Notes: generated by a model from the sequence alone, not told the origin. Shown: positions 23,524 to 33,319, numbered from the stretch's first letter. The stretch is DNA of 64,000 nucleotides from Limibacter armeniacum (GCF_036880985.1 NZ_JBAJNO010000008.1:1364001-1428000), one strand, 5' to 3'. Numbers and translations: made by a program.

Positions 23524-24098
23524 TGAAACTTCACCCACAGACTAGGAAAAAGGTCCTGCTGGTGGAGGGTGTCACGGTGGAAGGTCAGAAAGTGTATCGC
23601 TTTGCCGATGCGGCAGACCTGCCCGAGACAAGGCGGATGTTCTTTTCGGACTTCTACCGTGACATGCAAAACGGGCTGAACCCAGAGGAGCTAGCCAATT
23701 ACATGGATGCCATTGTGCAGGCGGCAAGTGTGCATGACTTTGGCAAGGTGGTGCAGCTCTCCCAGATGGTCAAGGACATCTCCCTGAACTGCCGGAGCAC
23801 GGACAGCCTCTACCGGATGGCATCGCTGTTCTATTTCACATTGGAGGAGGATATCTCGGATTACGACTTCACCATTGCCGAAGAGAAGATCAAGGCATTC
23901 AAGCAGGTGCCGGCATCCGATTTTTTTTTGCCACACCTCTTAAAGCACTTGGACATGTATCAGAGTTCATCGCTGGAAGTTATCCAGCGTTCTTTGAAAG
24001 TGTCGGAGGCGAAGGCGATGGCCTACAGGGAGTTGTACCTCCGTCTGACAGGTGGGCGGGAACCTGGTACCGCCATGAGGAAAAACTCTTCCGGATGA
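23523..24098 (+). CDS. Putative tail assembly chaperone, long frame
   Basis: A 191-residue largely helical protein (ANYMDAIVQAASVHDFGKVVQLSQMV; KVSEAKAMAYRELYLRLTGG) directly upstream of the tape measure gene with only a short ORF between, the place of lambda-type G/GT chaperones. The stretch GGAAAAAC (24079-24086) just before its stop could allow a -1 shift into the frame of the 24095 ORF. Role and frameshift are inferred from gene order and frame geometry, not from a recognised family. Confidence 0.5.
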   Translation: MKLHPQTRKKVLLVEGVTVEGQKVYRFADAADLPETRRMFFSDFYRDMQNGLNPEELANYMDAIVQAASVHDFGKVVQLSQMVKDISLNCRSTDSLYRMASLFYFTLEEDISDYDFTIAEEKIKAFKQVPASDFFLPHLLKHLDMYQSSSLEVIQRSLKVSEAKAMAYRELYLRLTGGREPGTAMRKNSSG

Positions 24099-24205
24099 CC
24101 GGAGGGGACCACACCAGAATCAGGGAAATCAAGCTGATGAGTGCCGAAAGGTACTGGCACTACATGCAGCTGACAAGGGACGCACAGGAAGAAAAGAAAC
24201 GATAG
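24095..24205 (+). CDS. Short ORF before the tape measure gene (possible frameshift extension)
   Basis: ATG 24095 to TAG 24205 gives 36 residues (MTGGDHTRIREIKLMSAERY...EEKKR). It overlaps the upstream stop as ATGA. The same frame is open further upstream (WYRHEEKLFR), and it lies exactly -1 relative to the 23523 gene. It could therefore be the C-terminal part of a longer frameshifted chaperone, as with lambda T, or a coupled small protein. Confidence 0.5.
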   Translation: MTGGDHTRIREIKLMSAERYWHYMQLTRDAQEEKKR

Positions 24206-24209
24206 TTAG

Positions 24210-26864
24210 GTGGCAGTAAAGGAAACATTCAATCTCGAATTTGCGGAGTACAAGCAGTTCCTGAAAGTCCTTGAGGATGTCAGTCAGGAACTGGGAGTGG
24301 TACAGAAAGACCTCGATCAGGTCAAGCAGAACGCCAAGCAATCCGGGCAGGAAGCCAAGAACAGCTTTTCAGGAATCAAGGGTTCCGGTGATGAGCTGCT
24401 GGGCAACCTCGGTCAGGTGGGTGGCAAGATGCTTGACCTGAAAGGCGCTGCCCTGCAGTTTGGGAAAGTGAACATGTTTGCCGCTGCCGTGACTGGAGCT
24501 GTATTGCTTGGCCGTGAACTCCAGCAGCTGGCAAGCCAGTACAGGGCACTTGGCAAGGATGTACAGTTCTTCACTGGTGCACAGGGCAGTGAGCTGATCA
24601 AGCAAACGGCACAGGTAAAGGCATTGTCTGACACCTACGGCAAGGACTTCAAGGAAACGCTGCGCTCCATCAATGCACAGGCTAAAAACTTCAAAATATC
24701 CTTTGAGGAAGCTTTTGTCACAGTCAGGCGTGGTTTTGAAAACGGGGCGGATGTGACGGATGAATACCTGAAGCGGATTGAGGAGTATGCCCCGCAGTTT
24801 GCCAATGCAGGGTTTGCGCTCAATGACCTGATCAGCATTGCCCAAACCGAGGCACAGGAAGGGGTTTGGGATGATAAGCTGCTGGATTCTGTGAAAGAGA
24901 TTCAGCTCTCTCTTTTGGAGCTTACCGATGTGCAGCAAAAGGCACTGGCCCCATTGGGTCAGGACTTCACAGACAGGCTTTTTGCAGGACTTCGATCGGG
25001 TACCATCTCCGTGAAGGAAGCCATGAGTTTGCTTAACAAGCAAATCAAGGACACCAACCTGTCAGTAGACCAGTTGCAGACCCTGACGGCTGATATTGGC
25101 AAAGGTGCGACTGAGGACATTGGCGGACTGGTTCGGGTACTGGATCTGGTGGAACAGTCCAGCAAGAATGCCAATGAACAGATGGGTTACACCACTGACG
25201 AGACAAAAGACTTGACAGATGCTACCATCGACTTGGAAACTGCCACTGCTGAGCTTGCCAAGGAACTGGGCTTTTTGGATGACTGGGCCAAAGCCACAGA
25301 AACCATGTGGACAAATTTCAAGACATGGGGAGTGGAGGCATTCACGGAGCTGATCAAACAGGCAAAACGTTGGAGACTGGTCACTTTTGGCGATGCTGAA
25401 GACAAGGAAAGGCTCAAGCAAATGGAGTTGCAGGACCGGAAGGAGCAACTGGAGAAGCTGACCTATCTGGAATTGCAGCAGCAGAAGATGCTTTCTGACC
25501 AAAAAGCGGATATCCAGTATAAGCGTGGAGACAGGAAAATGGAGGAACGGTTCCGGAAAGAAGCGGAAGAGTATGCAGCCGAGATCGAGAAGCGCAAGAA
25601 AGCAAGTGATGACTACTATGCGGCAGAAGCAGACAGGAAACTAAGGGATGATGCAGCCAAGAAGAAAAAGTATGAGGAAGAATTAGCCAAGATACAGGCT
25701 GAAAGAGCTAAAAAAGCCGCTGAAGACACCGCCAAAGCCAAAGCAGACGCTGATAAGAAAGCAGCTGAAGAAGCAAAGAAACGGCTAGCAGAATATAACA
25801 AGGCGACACAGGAAGCGCAGCTGGAATACTACGAGCAGGAACTGGAAGCCAAGCGGGCATACCTGAATGGGGAGATTGAACTGGAAGAACTCCAAAATGA
25901 AATCATTGCCGGCATTAGGCTTTCCAGAGCTGAAAAGCTGGCAGAGATCGCAGAGGAATACGGACAGGCGGATGGAAGTGAAAAGCTTGAGGTAATGGAG
26001 GCGGAATTGGAATTGACTGAAGCGCAAATGGAAGTTGATGAGGAACGGGCAGAACGTAAGCAAAAGCTATTGGAGCAGAAAAAGGAGTTGCAGGAGGAAT
26101 TGAATGAAATCAATGAGGCAACAACTGAAGGGTTCCTGAATTCAGCAGAGGCACTGGCAGAGATTGTAACCAATGGGGAAGATGCAGCAAACGCTATAGG
26201 TGCATTTTCACAGGCATATCAGGCATATGCCCAGATCAAGGAAGCCTTTGACCAAAGGGAAATCATTCTCTCACAGTTGAAGGCTGTCCAGAAAAAGAAA
26301 GAGGCAGCTGCTGCTGGTGCTGCGACAACAGCTAAGACAGGAGAAGCAGTGGCAGAACAGGCAAAATTAAAATTCCCATACAATTTGGTAGCGATTGCAG
26401 CCACAGTGGGAGCGGTATTTTCAGCCTTGGCATCTGTGGCATCCTTAAGAGGGTTCAATGATGGTGGATTCACAGGTTCTGATACACTCTTCAGGGATAG
26501 CAATGGTCACGATGTGGTAGGCACGGTTCACAAGGATGAGTTTGTGTTCACCTCTGAAAAGACCCGCAAGCTGTTGCCTGCCTTTGAGGCCATCCATACC
26601 GGAAAGGTCAGCGATGAGGCAGTAATGTCACTGGTAACAGGAGAGGAAGCTGCCCGGAACAGGCAACAGGAATATATGGTAGCCGTCAGCAGCGGCAACA
26701 CCAATGTCACGATTGACAACAGGGACACCGCCAAGGCAATAGAGAAAGGATTCCAAAGTCTTCCTTCCATGCTGGTACTGCCGGACAGGGACAGGATGTG
26801 GACAGCACTTTCCTACAAGAACAGCAAGCAGGTAAAGATGAACGCCAAACACAGGTTGACATGA
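24210..26864 (+). CDS. Tail tape measure protein
   Basis: An 884-residue protein with a GTG start at 24210, 4 bases after the previous stop. The N-terminus is coiled coil (DVSQELGVVQKDLDQVKQNAK). A hydrophobic patch follows near 85-105 (FAAAVTGAVLLG). Residues about 400-650 are a long Ala/Glu/Lys-rich coiled coil, and a second hydrophobic segment lies near 718-745 (LVAIAATVGAVFSALASVASL). Length and pattern are those of a phage tape measure, which sets tail length and helps DNA entry. The end overlaps the next gene in ATGATG. Confidence 0.8.
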   Translation: MAVKETFNLEFAEYKQFLKVLEDVSQELGVVQKDLDQVKQNAKQSGQEAKNSFSGIKGSGDELLGNLGQVGGKMLDLKGAALQFGKVNMFAAAVTGAVLLGRELQQLASQYRALGKDVQFFTGAQGSELIKQTAQVKALSDTYGKDFKETLRSINAQAKNFKISFEEAFVTVRRGFENGADVTDEYLKRIEEYAPQFANAGFALNDLISIAQTEAQEGVWDDKLLDSVKEIQLSLLELTDVQQKALAPLGQDFTDRLFAGLRSGTISVKEAMSLLNKQIKDTNLSVDQLQTLTADIGKGATEDIGGLVRVLDLVEQSSKNANEQMGYTTDETKDLTDATIDLETATAELAKELGFLDDWAKATETMWTNFKTWGVEAFTELIKQAKRWRLVTFGDAEDKERLKQMELQDRKEQLEKLTYLELQQQKMLSDQKADIQYKRGDRKMEERFRKEAEEYAAEIEKRKKASDDYYAAEADRKLRDDAAKKKKYEEELAKIQAERAKKAAEDTAKAKADADKKAAEEAKKRLAEYNKATQEAQLEYYEQELEAKRAYLNGEIELEELQNEIIAGIRLSRAEKLAEIAEEYGQADGSEKLEVMEAELELTEAQMEVDEERAERKQKLLEQKKELQEELNEINEATTEGFLNSAEALAEIVTNGEDAANAIGAFSQAYQAYAQIKEAFDQREIILSQLKAVQKKKEAAAAGAATTAKTGEAVAEQAKLKFPYNLVAIAATVGAVFSALASVASLRGFNDGGFTGSDTLFRDSNGHDVVGTVHKDEFVFTSEKTRKLLPAFEAIHTGKVSDEAVMSLVTGEEAARNRQQEYMVAVSSGNTNVTIDNRDTAKAIEKGFQSLPSMLVLPDRDRMWTALSYKNSKQVKMNAKHRLT

Positions 26865-28729
26865 TGGATTTTACACTGACATATGATGGGGTAACCCAAA
26901 CCGTGGAAGACCCTCGTGGCTGGGATGAGCTGGTGATCTCCCTTGAAAGGGACAAGAGCACCCATGGCGTTTTCTACTCCTTTCTGGAAACGGAACTGGG
27001 CTTTATCGGTCAGGGCAGGAAGTTTTTGCGCAATGCCCTCAACTCGGAAGGAATCGATGCTCAGGTGATGCTGGAGATCAAAGAAGATGGCTCCATACTC
27101 TATGACGGACTGGTGGACTTTTCTGATTACAACGATGATGGAACTTTTCTGGAAGTGAGCGTGGAAGAGTCCGGGGTCAGGCAGATGCTGAAAGCAAGGT
27201 TCAAGGATAAAGTCCAAATTCCAGAAAGTTATGCTAAGGATATTGAGTTGCACTCAAGGGAAATTATGCTGACAACTCAATTTAACTGTAGTGAACTTGA
27301 TGTAAATAATGTCAGCCCACTTTATGGCTTTGCCAAATTGAGTATTGTATCCAGAGAGTTTGAAACACAACAGGAAGACCTAGCACCAACATTTATCTTC
27401 TGCATGGATGAGGCAGATGAAGGAGAATGGATATTCAAGTTTCGGATCACTGATATGGTATGTAGAAACAGTGCCAGAATGAGTATTCTGTATTACGGAG
27501 ATGGTGCTTCTCCAACAGATACTTTTCCTGTTTTCGAAGACATTTCAAACCAAACTATCTCTGAGTTTAAGCAGGATGTGTCATTGACAATGGAATACTC
27601 CAAGTATGTTTTGATATCAGTCACTGAAGTAACAAACTGGAGTGAATTTGAGCTGACAGTTCAGCAGTCAAATACTACCGAATCACCATCAATAGGAAAG
27701 GTGATTTCGATTCACGATGCAATGGAGGGCGTATGTGACCAGATATTCGAACAGGTGGGCAAGTTTACCTCTACTGCATTGGGGACTGCTGGGAGCTATG
27801 AGGGGTATGGCCTGCTTTCAGGTTTTATGGTCAGGAATTTCCCGCTTGCGGACAAGCCTTTCCAGACCTCGCTCAAGGACCTTTATGAGGGAGCTGCCGC
27901 TGTATTCTGCCTTGGATTGGGGCTGGATGGGGACAAGGTGGTGGTGGAAAAGATGCGCCACTTCTATGACAAGTACACCACCGCCCTGACACTGGACTAT
28001 GTCAGCGTGAAAGAGGAAGTGATTGCAGAAAGGTACTGGAGCAATGTCAAGGTTGGTTACCAGAAATATTATGAGGAAGACATTGCCAATGCCAACAACC
28101 CGATCTGTGGGGAGCTGGAGTATACCACCCAGCTGCTGGCCATAGAAAATGAGCTGGAACTCAGGAGCAAGTTTGTAGCTGACCAGTACATGCTGGAAGT
28201 GACCCGCAGGAAACCATACGCTGACACCACCACCAGCTCAAGCAAGCACGACAAGGAGACCTTTATTGTCCATTATTACCAGGGTGGTGACGGCAAGTTC
28301 TATTCTGTGGCAGGCCATCCGGATGGAAGGCTGGTGGACAAGGTGCTTTCACCTGAAACGCTCTACAACTTCAGCATTATCCCATGGGAAAACCTGAGAA
28401 GGTGGCTGGACTTTATCAAGTCGGCATACCTGAACCGAAGCAAGAACATCAGGCTGATTTCCCATGAGGGCAATATCGAGATGCGGGAAGACCTGCTGGT
28501 CAAGACCAAGACCGACCAGCCGATGTTCCCGTATAATGCAATCTTCCAGCCGGTACGCTATACGGTGGAAAGCCCGATGAACCGAAGCCAGCTTTCACAG
28601 GTGGTGGCAGGCAAGTACGGGGTGGTCAGGTTTTCTGAAAGCAACCAGGATCACAAGGAGGGCTTTATCGAGAAGGTGAAGTTTGATGCAGGAAAAGGAA
28701 TGGCCACCCTACAACTGATTGGTCTATGA
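26861..28729 (+). CDS. Tail tip / baseplate protein
   Basis: I take the start at ATG 26861 (622 aa), which overlaps the tape measure stop as ATGA; the extension to 26798 is not protein-like. Beta-rich with acidic stretches and no enzymatic motif that I can see. The position after the tape measure corresponds to distal tail or baseplate hub proteins. The base composition dips in 27230-27710, suggesting a replaced internal domain. Confidence 0.6.
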   Translation: MMDFTLTYDGVTQTVEDPRGWDELVISLERDKSTHGVFYSFLETELGFIGQGRKFLRNALNSEGIDAQVMLEIKEDGSILYDGLVDFSDYNDDGTFLEVSVEESGVRQMLKARFKDKVQIPESYAKDIELHSREIMLTTQFNCSELDVNNVSPLYGFAKLSIVSREFETQQEDLAPTFIFCMDEADEGEWIFKFRITDMVCRNSARMSILYYGDGASPTDTFPVFEDISNQTISEFKQDVSLTMEYSKYVLISVTEVTNWSEFELTVQQSNTTESPSIGKVISIHDAMEGVCDQIFEQVGKFTSTALGTAGSYEGYGLLSGFMVRNFPLADKPFQTSLKDLYEGAAAVFCLGLGLDGDKVVVEKMRHFYDKYTTALTLDYVSVKEEVIAERYWSNVKVGYQKYYEEDIANANNPICGELEYTTQLLAIENELELRSKFVADQYMLEVTRRKPYADTTTSSSKHDKETFIVHYYQGGDGKFYSVAGHPDGRLVDKVLSPETLYNFSIIPWENLRRWLDFIKSAYLNRSKNIRLISHEGNIEMREDLLVKTKTDQPMFPYNAIFQPVRYTVESPMNRSQLSQVVAGKYGVVRFSESNQDHKEGFIEKVKFDAGKGMATLQLIGL

Positions 28730-29520
28730 AAATATTCAAGGGAAATGCATTGAGGTTCAGGACACGGGACAGCGGTGAGAAGCTGTATGTGGAAGAGGCG
28801 CAGTATGACGTGCTGCATGCCTGGTACGAACAGCCTTGGATGCAGGGAAAGGATGTGTTTATCGCAGCGGGCTTTTTCCCTGAATCCGAGACGGAAAACT
28901 TCTATGCCTATCTGGTGGACAGTGACTATACGGTACTGGAGGGTAAGGCCTTGGCTGCCGGGGTGGACTACAGCCTTTTCACCAAGGGGGATTACCTCAC
29001 CATCAACGAGGAAGGAACGGTGGTGATCACCAAGGACAGTTACGGGATTGGAGCAACTGCAGTGAACTGGGTGGCGGAAAGCGAACCCATCACCTTCTCG
29101 GAGCCCGACCTGCTGGAGGTGACCTATTACAATGACCCGATTCCATCGAATCCCTACAGCGTGATGCCATACTACTTTGACAATTCTGCCAACCAGTTCC
29201 AGAGCAGGGTTTACATTCCCGCAAGGCTTGTCAATGCGGATATGGGAGAGGAAACGGAAAGCTACACCGACAGCAAGGGCAACCTGCTGAACGTGAAAAC
29301 CGGCACATGGAACCAGCTTACCCTGCAGACAAGACCCATGCCGGCATGGATGCACGACAAGCTGCAGATAGCCATGATGCACAATGTCTTTGTGATTGAC
29401 GGGGTGCAGTATGTCAGGCAAGGCAGCTACAGCCGCAAGCATGAGGATGACAACTATTCGCTGTTCACCGCTGAGGTCGAGCTCAGGGTGGCAGACAGTT
29501 ACCTGGAAATAAAGTATTAA
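28726..29520 (+). CDS. Tail protein of unknown family
   Basis: A 264-residue protein, coupled to the preceding gene by ATGA. Beta-strand-rich with the stretches FIAAGFFPESETENFYAYLVD and VYIPARLVNADMGEETESYTDSKGNLL. It is probably a virion tail component by position. No family name can be given. Confidence 0.55.
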   Translation: MKIFKGNALRFRTRDSGEKLYVEEAQYDVLHAWYEQPWMQGKDVFIAAGFFPESETENFYAYLVDSDYTVLEGKALAAGVDYSLFTKGDYLTINEEGTVVITKDSYGIGATAVNWVAESEPITFSEPDLLEVTYYNDPIPSNPYSVMPYYFDNSANQFQSRVYIPARLVNADMGEETESYTDSKGNLLNVKTGTWNQLTLQTRPMPAWMHDKLQIAMMHNVFVIDGVQYVRQGSYSRKHEDDNYSLFTAEVELRVADSYLEIKY

Positions 29521-29539
29521 CCATAAACCTTTTAATTAA

Positions 29540-30388
29540 ATGGCAATTATCACAAAATACACCTCCTCTTCCGGCTTTGTGGGAGCCAATCAGGCATGCG
29601 GTCTGTCCCACGGAAAGATTGCATTCCTGGTGGTCGTGCAAGGGGATGCCAAAGCGTGGGACATGGCGGATGCCGCACTGTGGAAGACCAAGATGGAGGA
29701 TGGCACGATCAAGACCATCTTCAAGTGCCGTGGCAACTTGGCGGCAGGTTCCACCTCCACCAAGCAGGCATCAGGCACAAGGTCTGACCAGAACACGGGA
29801 ACGGCTTTCTCCCATCCGGTCATCATTGACAACTATGAGAACGCTATGGGGATCCTGAACCAGATCTGCCAGCCATGCGCCAATTATGGGGCCATACTGG
29901 TATTCAAGGACTATACCGCTGCCGTGATCCTGGACAACACCGATGACCAGAACTTCCTGCCGGTGCGCTACGATTTCAACGGCCAGTCGGAAGGTTCCGA
30001 AACCTCGACAAGGGAGGCATCAGGCACCGTGAACTGGACAGCCCTGCACAAGGAGTTCTACACCAAGGTACCTTCAGAGGTATTCCTGAGCCCAACGGCT
30101 CCTTCAGGTCTGGTATCCGCCAATGAGGATGCAGACAGTTTTGATGTGACCTTTGATGCCGTGGCTGGAGCAACCCAGTACCGTCTGGATGTGGCCACTG
30201 ACTTGGCATTCACCAGCAAGGTGGTTGGTTTTGATGACAAGGTCATCACTTCTTCGGGAGGCGTAACCGAAACCACCACGGTGGATGGCCTTGCCGCTTC
30301 CACCAGCTACTTTGTGAGGGTGAGGGCTGTCAACGGGGCAGGCACTTCTGCCAATTCGAAAATCATTCAGGTATTGACCACTGCCTAA
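29540..30388 (+). CDS. Tail protein with C-terminal fibronectin type III domain
   Basis: A 282-residue protein. Residues about 1-180 are a structural domain rich in Gly/Ser/Thr. Residues about 188-282 form an Fn3-like domain (APSGLVSAN..DSFDVTFDAVAGATQYRLDVATD...VDGLAASTSYFVRVRAVNGAGTS). Fn3 domains are common on exposed tail proteins and may bind host surface sugars. A terminator follows. Confidence 0.65.
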   Translation: MAIITKYTSSSGFVGANQACGLSHGKIAFLVVVQGDAKAWDMADAALWKTKMEDGTIKTIFKCRGNLAAGSTSTKQASGTRSDQNTGTAFSHPVIIDNYENAMGILNQICQPCANYGAILVFKDYTAAVILDNTDDQNFLPVRYDFNGQSEGSETSTREASGTVNWTALHKEFYTKVPSEVFLSPTAPSGLVSANEDADSFDVTFDAVAGATQYRLDVATDLAFTSKVVGFDDKVITSSGGVTETTTVDGLAASTSYFVRVRAVNGAGTSANSKIIQVLTTA

Positions 30389-30408
30389 CCAGCTATGATG
30401 TAGCCTGT

Positions 30409-30443
30409 AAGCCGTCTCGCCTCCTGGCAGGCGGCTTTTTTTC
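30409..30443 (+). terminator. Rho-independent terminator
   Basis: AGCCG...CGGCT with the inner CGCCT/AGGCG pairing, followed by TTTTTTT. It ends the Fn3 tail protein transcript. Confidence 0.65.
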
Positions 30444-30465
30444 TTTGCCAAAATAAGACGATACC

Positions 30466-31431
30466 ATGCCTAAGATTATACAAGGAAAACCGCAGAGTGC
30501 CCAGCATGACGGAAAGTGTGAAGCGCTCAGGGCCAAGATTACCCATATTGCCATTGTCAGTCCCGATGCAGTCCTGCGGGATCCGATCGAGCCGGAAAAC
30601 ATGTACCTCGACCGGGAATCCACCGATGTGCTGGAGATCATGGAGGTGGCGGGAGAGCTGACCAGCAACCCCTTTGAGATCGGGAAAAAAATTGCCTACG
30701 GAGAGTTTGTCTGTGAGTTCTCGCTCAACCTGGAGGCGGACTACACCAACCTGATCAACTACCTGAACTATACCCGTGAGCAGTTCAGTGCCGTATTTGT
30801 CACGCAGGACAAGACCGCCTACTTCTTTGGGGAGGACACTGCCTACCAGCCCATGAACTTCAAGCTCAGGAAAGCCATTCCAAGGGGCAATGCGGAACTG
30901 GGGGAAATACAGGGAACGATCACCTGCAATGCCTTTTCCTGCTCCATCCAGAAAGGGGTGAAACTGGCAAGCTTCAATGTCACCACACCTGACCTGATTG
31001 TCAAGGCACAGTACCCGGAAAACCTTGTGATGGAGGGAGGTAACAACCTTTTGGTGCAGAAAGGGGAACTGACCTATATCTATGCCATGGATGGCAAAAA
31101 TACGGTTACGGCCTTGCGTTTCAATGAGGCTTTGGTGGAAGGGGATGTGCTGCTGGACGACAGCTGGACAGGCCTTCAGGCAGTGGAGCTGAAGAACGGA
31201 AACGACCTGAACCTGACATTGGGTAGCTTTATCCGGAAAGCAGGTTTTACCCTTGACATGACCAATGCCATCCTGCAAAAGGACAAGCTGCTTTCGGTAT
31301 TGCAGCAGCTCAATACCATTGGCAGTGACCTCACTTTTACGGGGCGTACCTTTAAGATTGGGGTATTGGTGAGTGATTTTGGGTTTGAGTCTTCAGCGCA
31401 AGGCTTTCCGCTTATTCCTGGAGGAGCCTGA
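30466..31431 (+). CDS. Tail-region structural protein
   Basis: A 321-residue protein beginning MPKIIQGKPQSAQHDGKCEAL. Mostly beta-rich with no signal peptide. It stands between the Fn3 tail protein and the large terminal tail protein, and its last 59 bases overlap the next frame if that starts at GTG 31373. It is probably a virion component; the family is not recognised. Confidence 0.55.
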   Translation: MPKIIQGKPQSAQHDGKCEALRAKITHIAIVSPDAVLRDPIEPENMYLDRESTDVLEIMEVAGELTSNPFEIGKKIAYGEFVCEFSLNLEADYTNLINYLNYTREQFSAVFVTQDKTAYFFGEDTAYQPMNFKLRKAIPRGNAELGEIQGTITCNAFSCSIQKGVKLASFNVTTPDLIVKAQYPENLVMEGGNNLLVQKGELTYIYAMDGKNTVTALRFNEALVEGDVLLDDSWTGLQAVELKNGNDLNLTLGSFIRKAGFTLDMTNAILQKDKLLSVLQQLNTIGSDLTFTGRTFKIGVLVSDFGFESSAQGFPLIPGGA

Positions 31432-33319
31432 TCAATCCTGCATTGACCTGATGGAAAAGCTAGGCGGAGAGAACTATGACGGAAACGGGGAAGGCTGGAC
31501 CATTACCACCACCACTTTTGGTCTTGTGAAAGTGAAGATGAAAGAAGGGTATTTTGATCTACGGAACCGTTTCTCTCAGAATGCAGGGGAAGGGCTGATC
31601 ATTGTCCGGGGACCATACAACAATGTATTTATCAATGCCACCAATATGGAGTCATATTATGGGCTGGAAGGGTCGATTGTGGAGTTTTACCATACGGATC
31701 CTGAGAGTCTGGTGGCGTTGGACATGTCAAGACTGAGTATCTATAATGTAGCGTTTACTGATGCGGCAAATACTTCTACAGCCACTTATGACCTTTCACT
31801 TAACCGAATAGCGGCAGTCTATCTTGACGTGTTCAATGAGCTGTTGCAGGAAGCTGGCAGTCAGATGACCATCAAGCTATGGAGCCACTGGTTTTACCTG
31901 AGCTTCTTTGGGGATGACAACTATATCGAGCAGGTACTGAAAAACCCACTACGGGAAAGGCTGCAATGTGCCAATGTCTTTTTTGAAAAGGATGCTGGAT
32001 ATCAAAGCGACCAAGGGGCATCAAGCAGTATTACCCGATATGCTATTAATGATGATGGTGATATGATGGTATTGGCGGTAGCCAGTGTAAATGATGATCC
32101 TAATAACTATCAGGATATAAGCATCAACAACTCAGAATTTGGCAATGATGCCATCAAGGGGACATTTAAAGCATTGTATGCAAGGTTTGGAGACTTTTTC
32201 ACTATCAATGATCAAACAAATCTGGAGGAAATCATCTTCAAGGAGTCAATTATTGGAGATGAGGTAAATGGCGGAAGACAGTTTATAGCCAACAATAATG
32301 CGAATTTACGCCTGATAGACGGTAGTGACTCAAAGTTATCTGTACTTCAGGGCAATGCCTATTTCAGGTTATGGTACAATCCTAAACTGGAAAGGATCTC
32401 ATTTGCAGATACAGCACTGGTAAGGTTCTATGCAAGGGACAATGATGTATTGCAGGAGATTGATATGCCTATCAATTACACAGATGATCGTACTATAGAG
32501 CTGAGAATCAACAACCACCCATTACTGGAGAAGGTGAAATCAATACAAACTACCTATGCAGGTGGGTACCAAAACAACAATGGTGTATGTATTGTATCCA
32601 ACAATCCATTACTGGCAACCATTGGTAATACAGTTGGTACGGCTGACTTTAGTGGGCTTGATTTTGATGTGGATATCAGTGATCCTTCAGATACTGGATA
32701 CCCTCAGTTTAGCCTTTCGCAAATGGCTTGTGATACTTTGCTATTCTCTAACACTACCAACTTGGGTAAAGGTGACTTTGTGATTTCTTATTTGCCTAAC
32801 CTTACAGGGGTACTGGACCTGTCAAACGTCAGGATACATAACGAGTTTGGCAATGGGTACCTCTATCTTTTTGAGTTGCCATTGGTGACTGGCGTAACAC
32901 CATTCAAGGCAGGTAGTTACTCAGTAAGGTCTCAGATCCTGTTCAGGAATATGGACTCCATGCCTGATAACTTTGATTATGATTTTGCCAATGTCGAGTT
33001 CGGCTTCAGGAGTTACAATTTCTTTTTCAATATAGAGGGTAAAATAAGGAACATGCTTAATGTGAATGGAGAGCTGAGAAGACTCAACTACAGGGGAAAT
33101 GGCATGAGTGGTGTCTTGGATTGGTCAGGTTGTCAGTGGGTGTCCCGCTATAACGATGATGGGAACTCCAATGCAAACTATATCATTACGGAAGGGGATT
33201 TGGAAATAACGGTAGCAGATACCAGCGATGTTGTTGCCGATGACTTTACCGTAATCAAAAACAGTGGCGGTACCTTTACTGTCAAGAATGTAAGTGGAAC
33301 GACACTGGTCGCTATATAA
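31373..33319 (+). CDS. Large terminal tail protein, leucine-rich-repeat-like; candidate receptor-binding protein
   Basis: A 648-residue frame from GTG 31373; an internal ATG at 31451 (MEKLGGENYDG) is a good alternative start giving 622 residues. The body has repeated Asn/Leu-rich strands (NNPLLATIGN, LPNLTGVLDLSNVRIHN, ADTALVRFYARDNDVLQEIDMP), like an irregular LRR or beta-solenoid. As the last tail gene it is the best candidate for host recognition. The base composition falls toward AT-rich compared with the other tail genes, which suggests exchange of this module. Confidence 0.6.
   Translation: MILGLSLQRKAFRLFLEEPDQSCIDLMEKLGGENYDGNGEGWTITTTTFGLVKVKMKEGYFDLRNRFSQNAGEGLIIVRGPYNNVFINATNMESYYGLEGSIVEFYHTDPESLVALDMSRLSIYNVAFTDAANTSTATYDLSLNRIAAVYLDVFNELLQEAGSQMTIKLWSHWFYLSFFGDDNYIEQVLKNPLRERLQCANVFFEKDAGYQSDQGASSSITRYAINDDGDMMVLAVASVNDDPNNYQDISINNSEFGNDAIKGTFKALYARFGDFFTINDQTNLEEIIFKESIIGDEVNGGRQFIANNNANLRLIDGSDSKLSVLQGNAYFRLWYNPKLERISFADTALVRFYARDNDVLQEIDMPINYTDDRTIELRINNHPLLEKVKSIQTTYAGGYQNNNGVCIVSNNPLLATIGNTVGTADFSGLDFDVDISDPSDTGYPQFSLSQMACDTLLFSNTTNLGKGDFVISYLPNLTGVLDLSNVRIHNEFGNGYLYLFELPLVTGVTPFKAGSYSVRSQILFRNMDSMPDNFDYDFANVEFGFRSYNFFFNIEGKIRNMLNVNGELRRLNYRGNGMSGVLDWSGCQWVSRYNDDGNSNANYIITEGDLEITVADTSDVVADDFTVIKNSGGTFTVKNVSGTTLVAI

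Noticed and set aside
24369-26770. Several minus-strand ORFs opposite the tape measure gene, up to 224 codons
   Set aside because: Long open frames are expected opposite Ala/Glu/Lys-rich coiled-coil coding sequence; none has a recognisable domain.
30385-31278. 297-codon minus-strand ORF
   Set aside because: It lies fully opposite the 30466 tail gene and covers a terminator; no family features, so a shadow.
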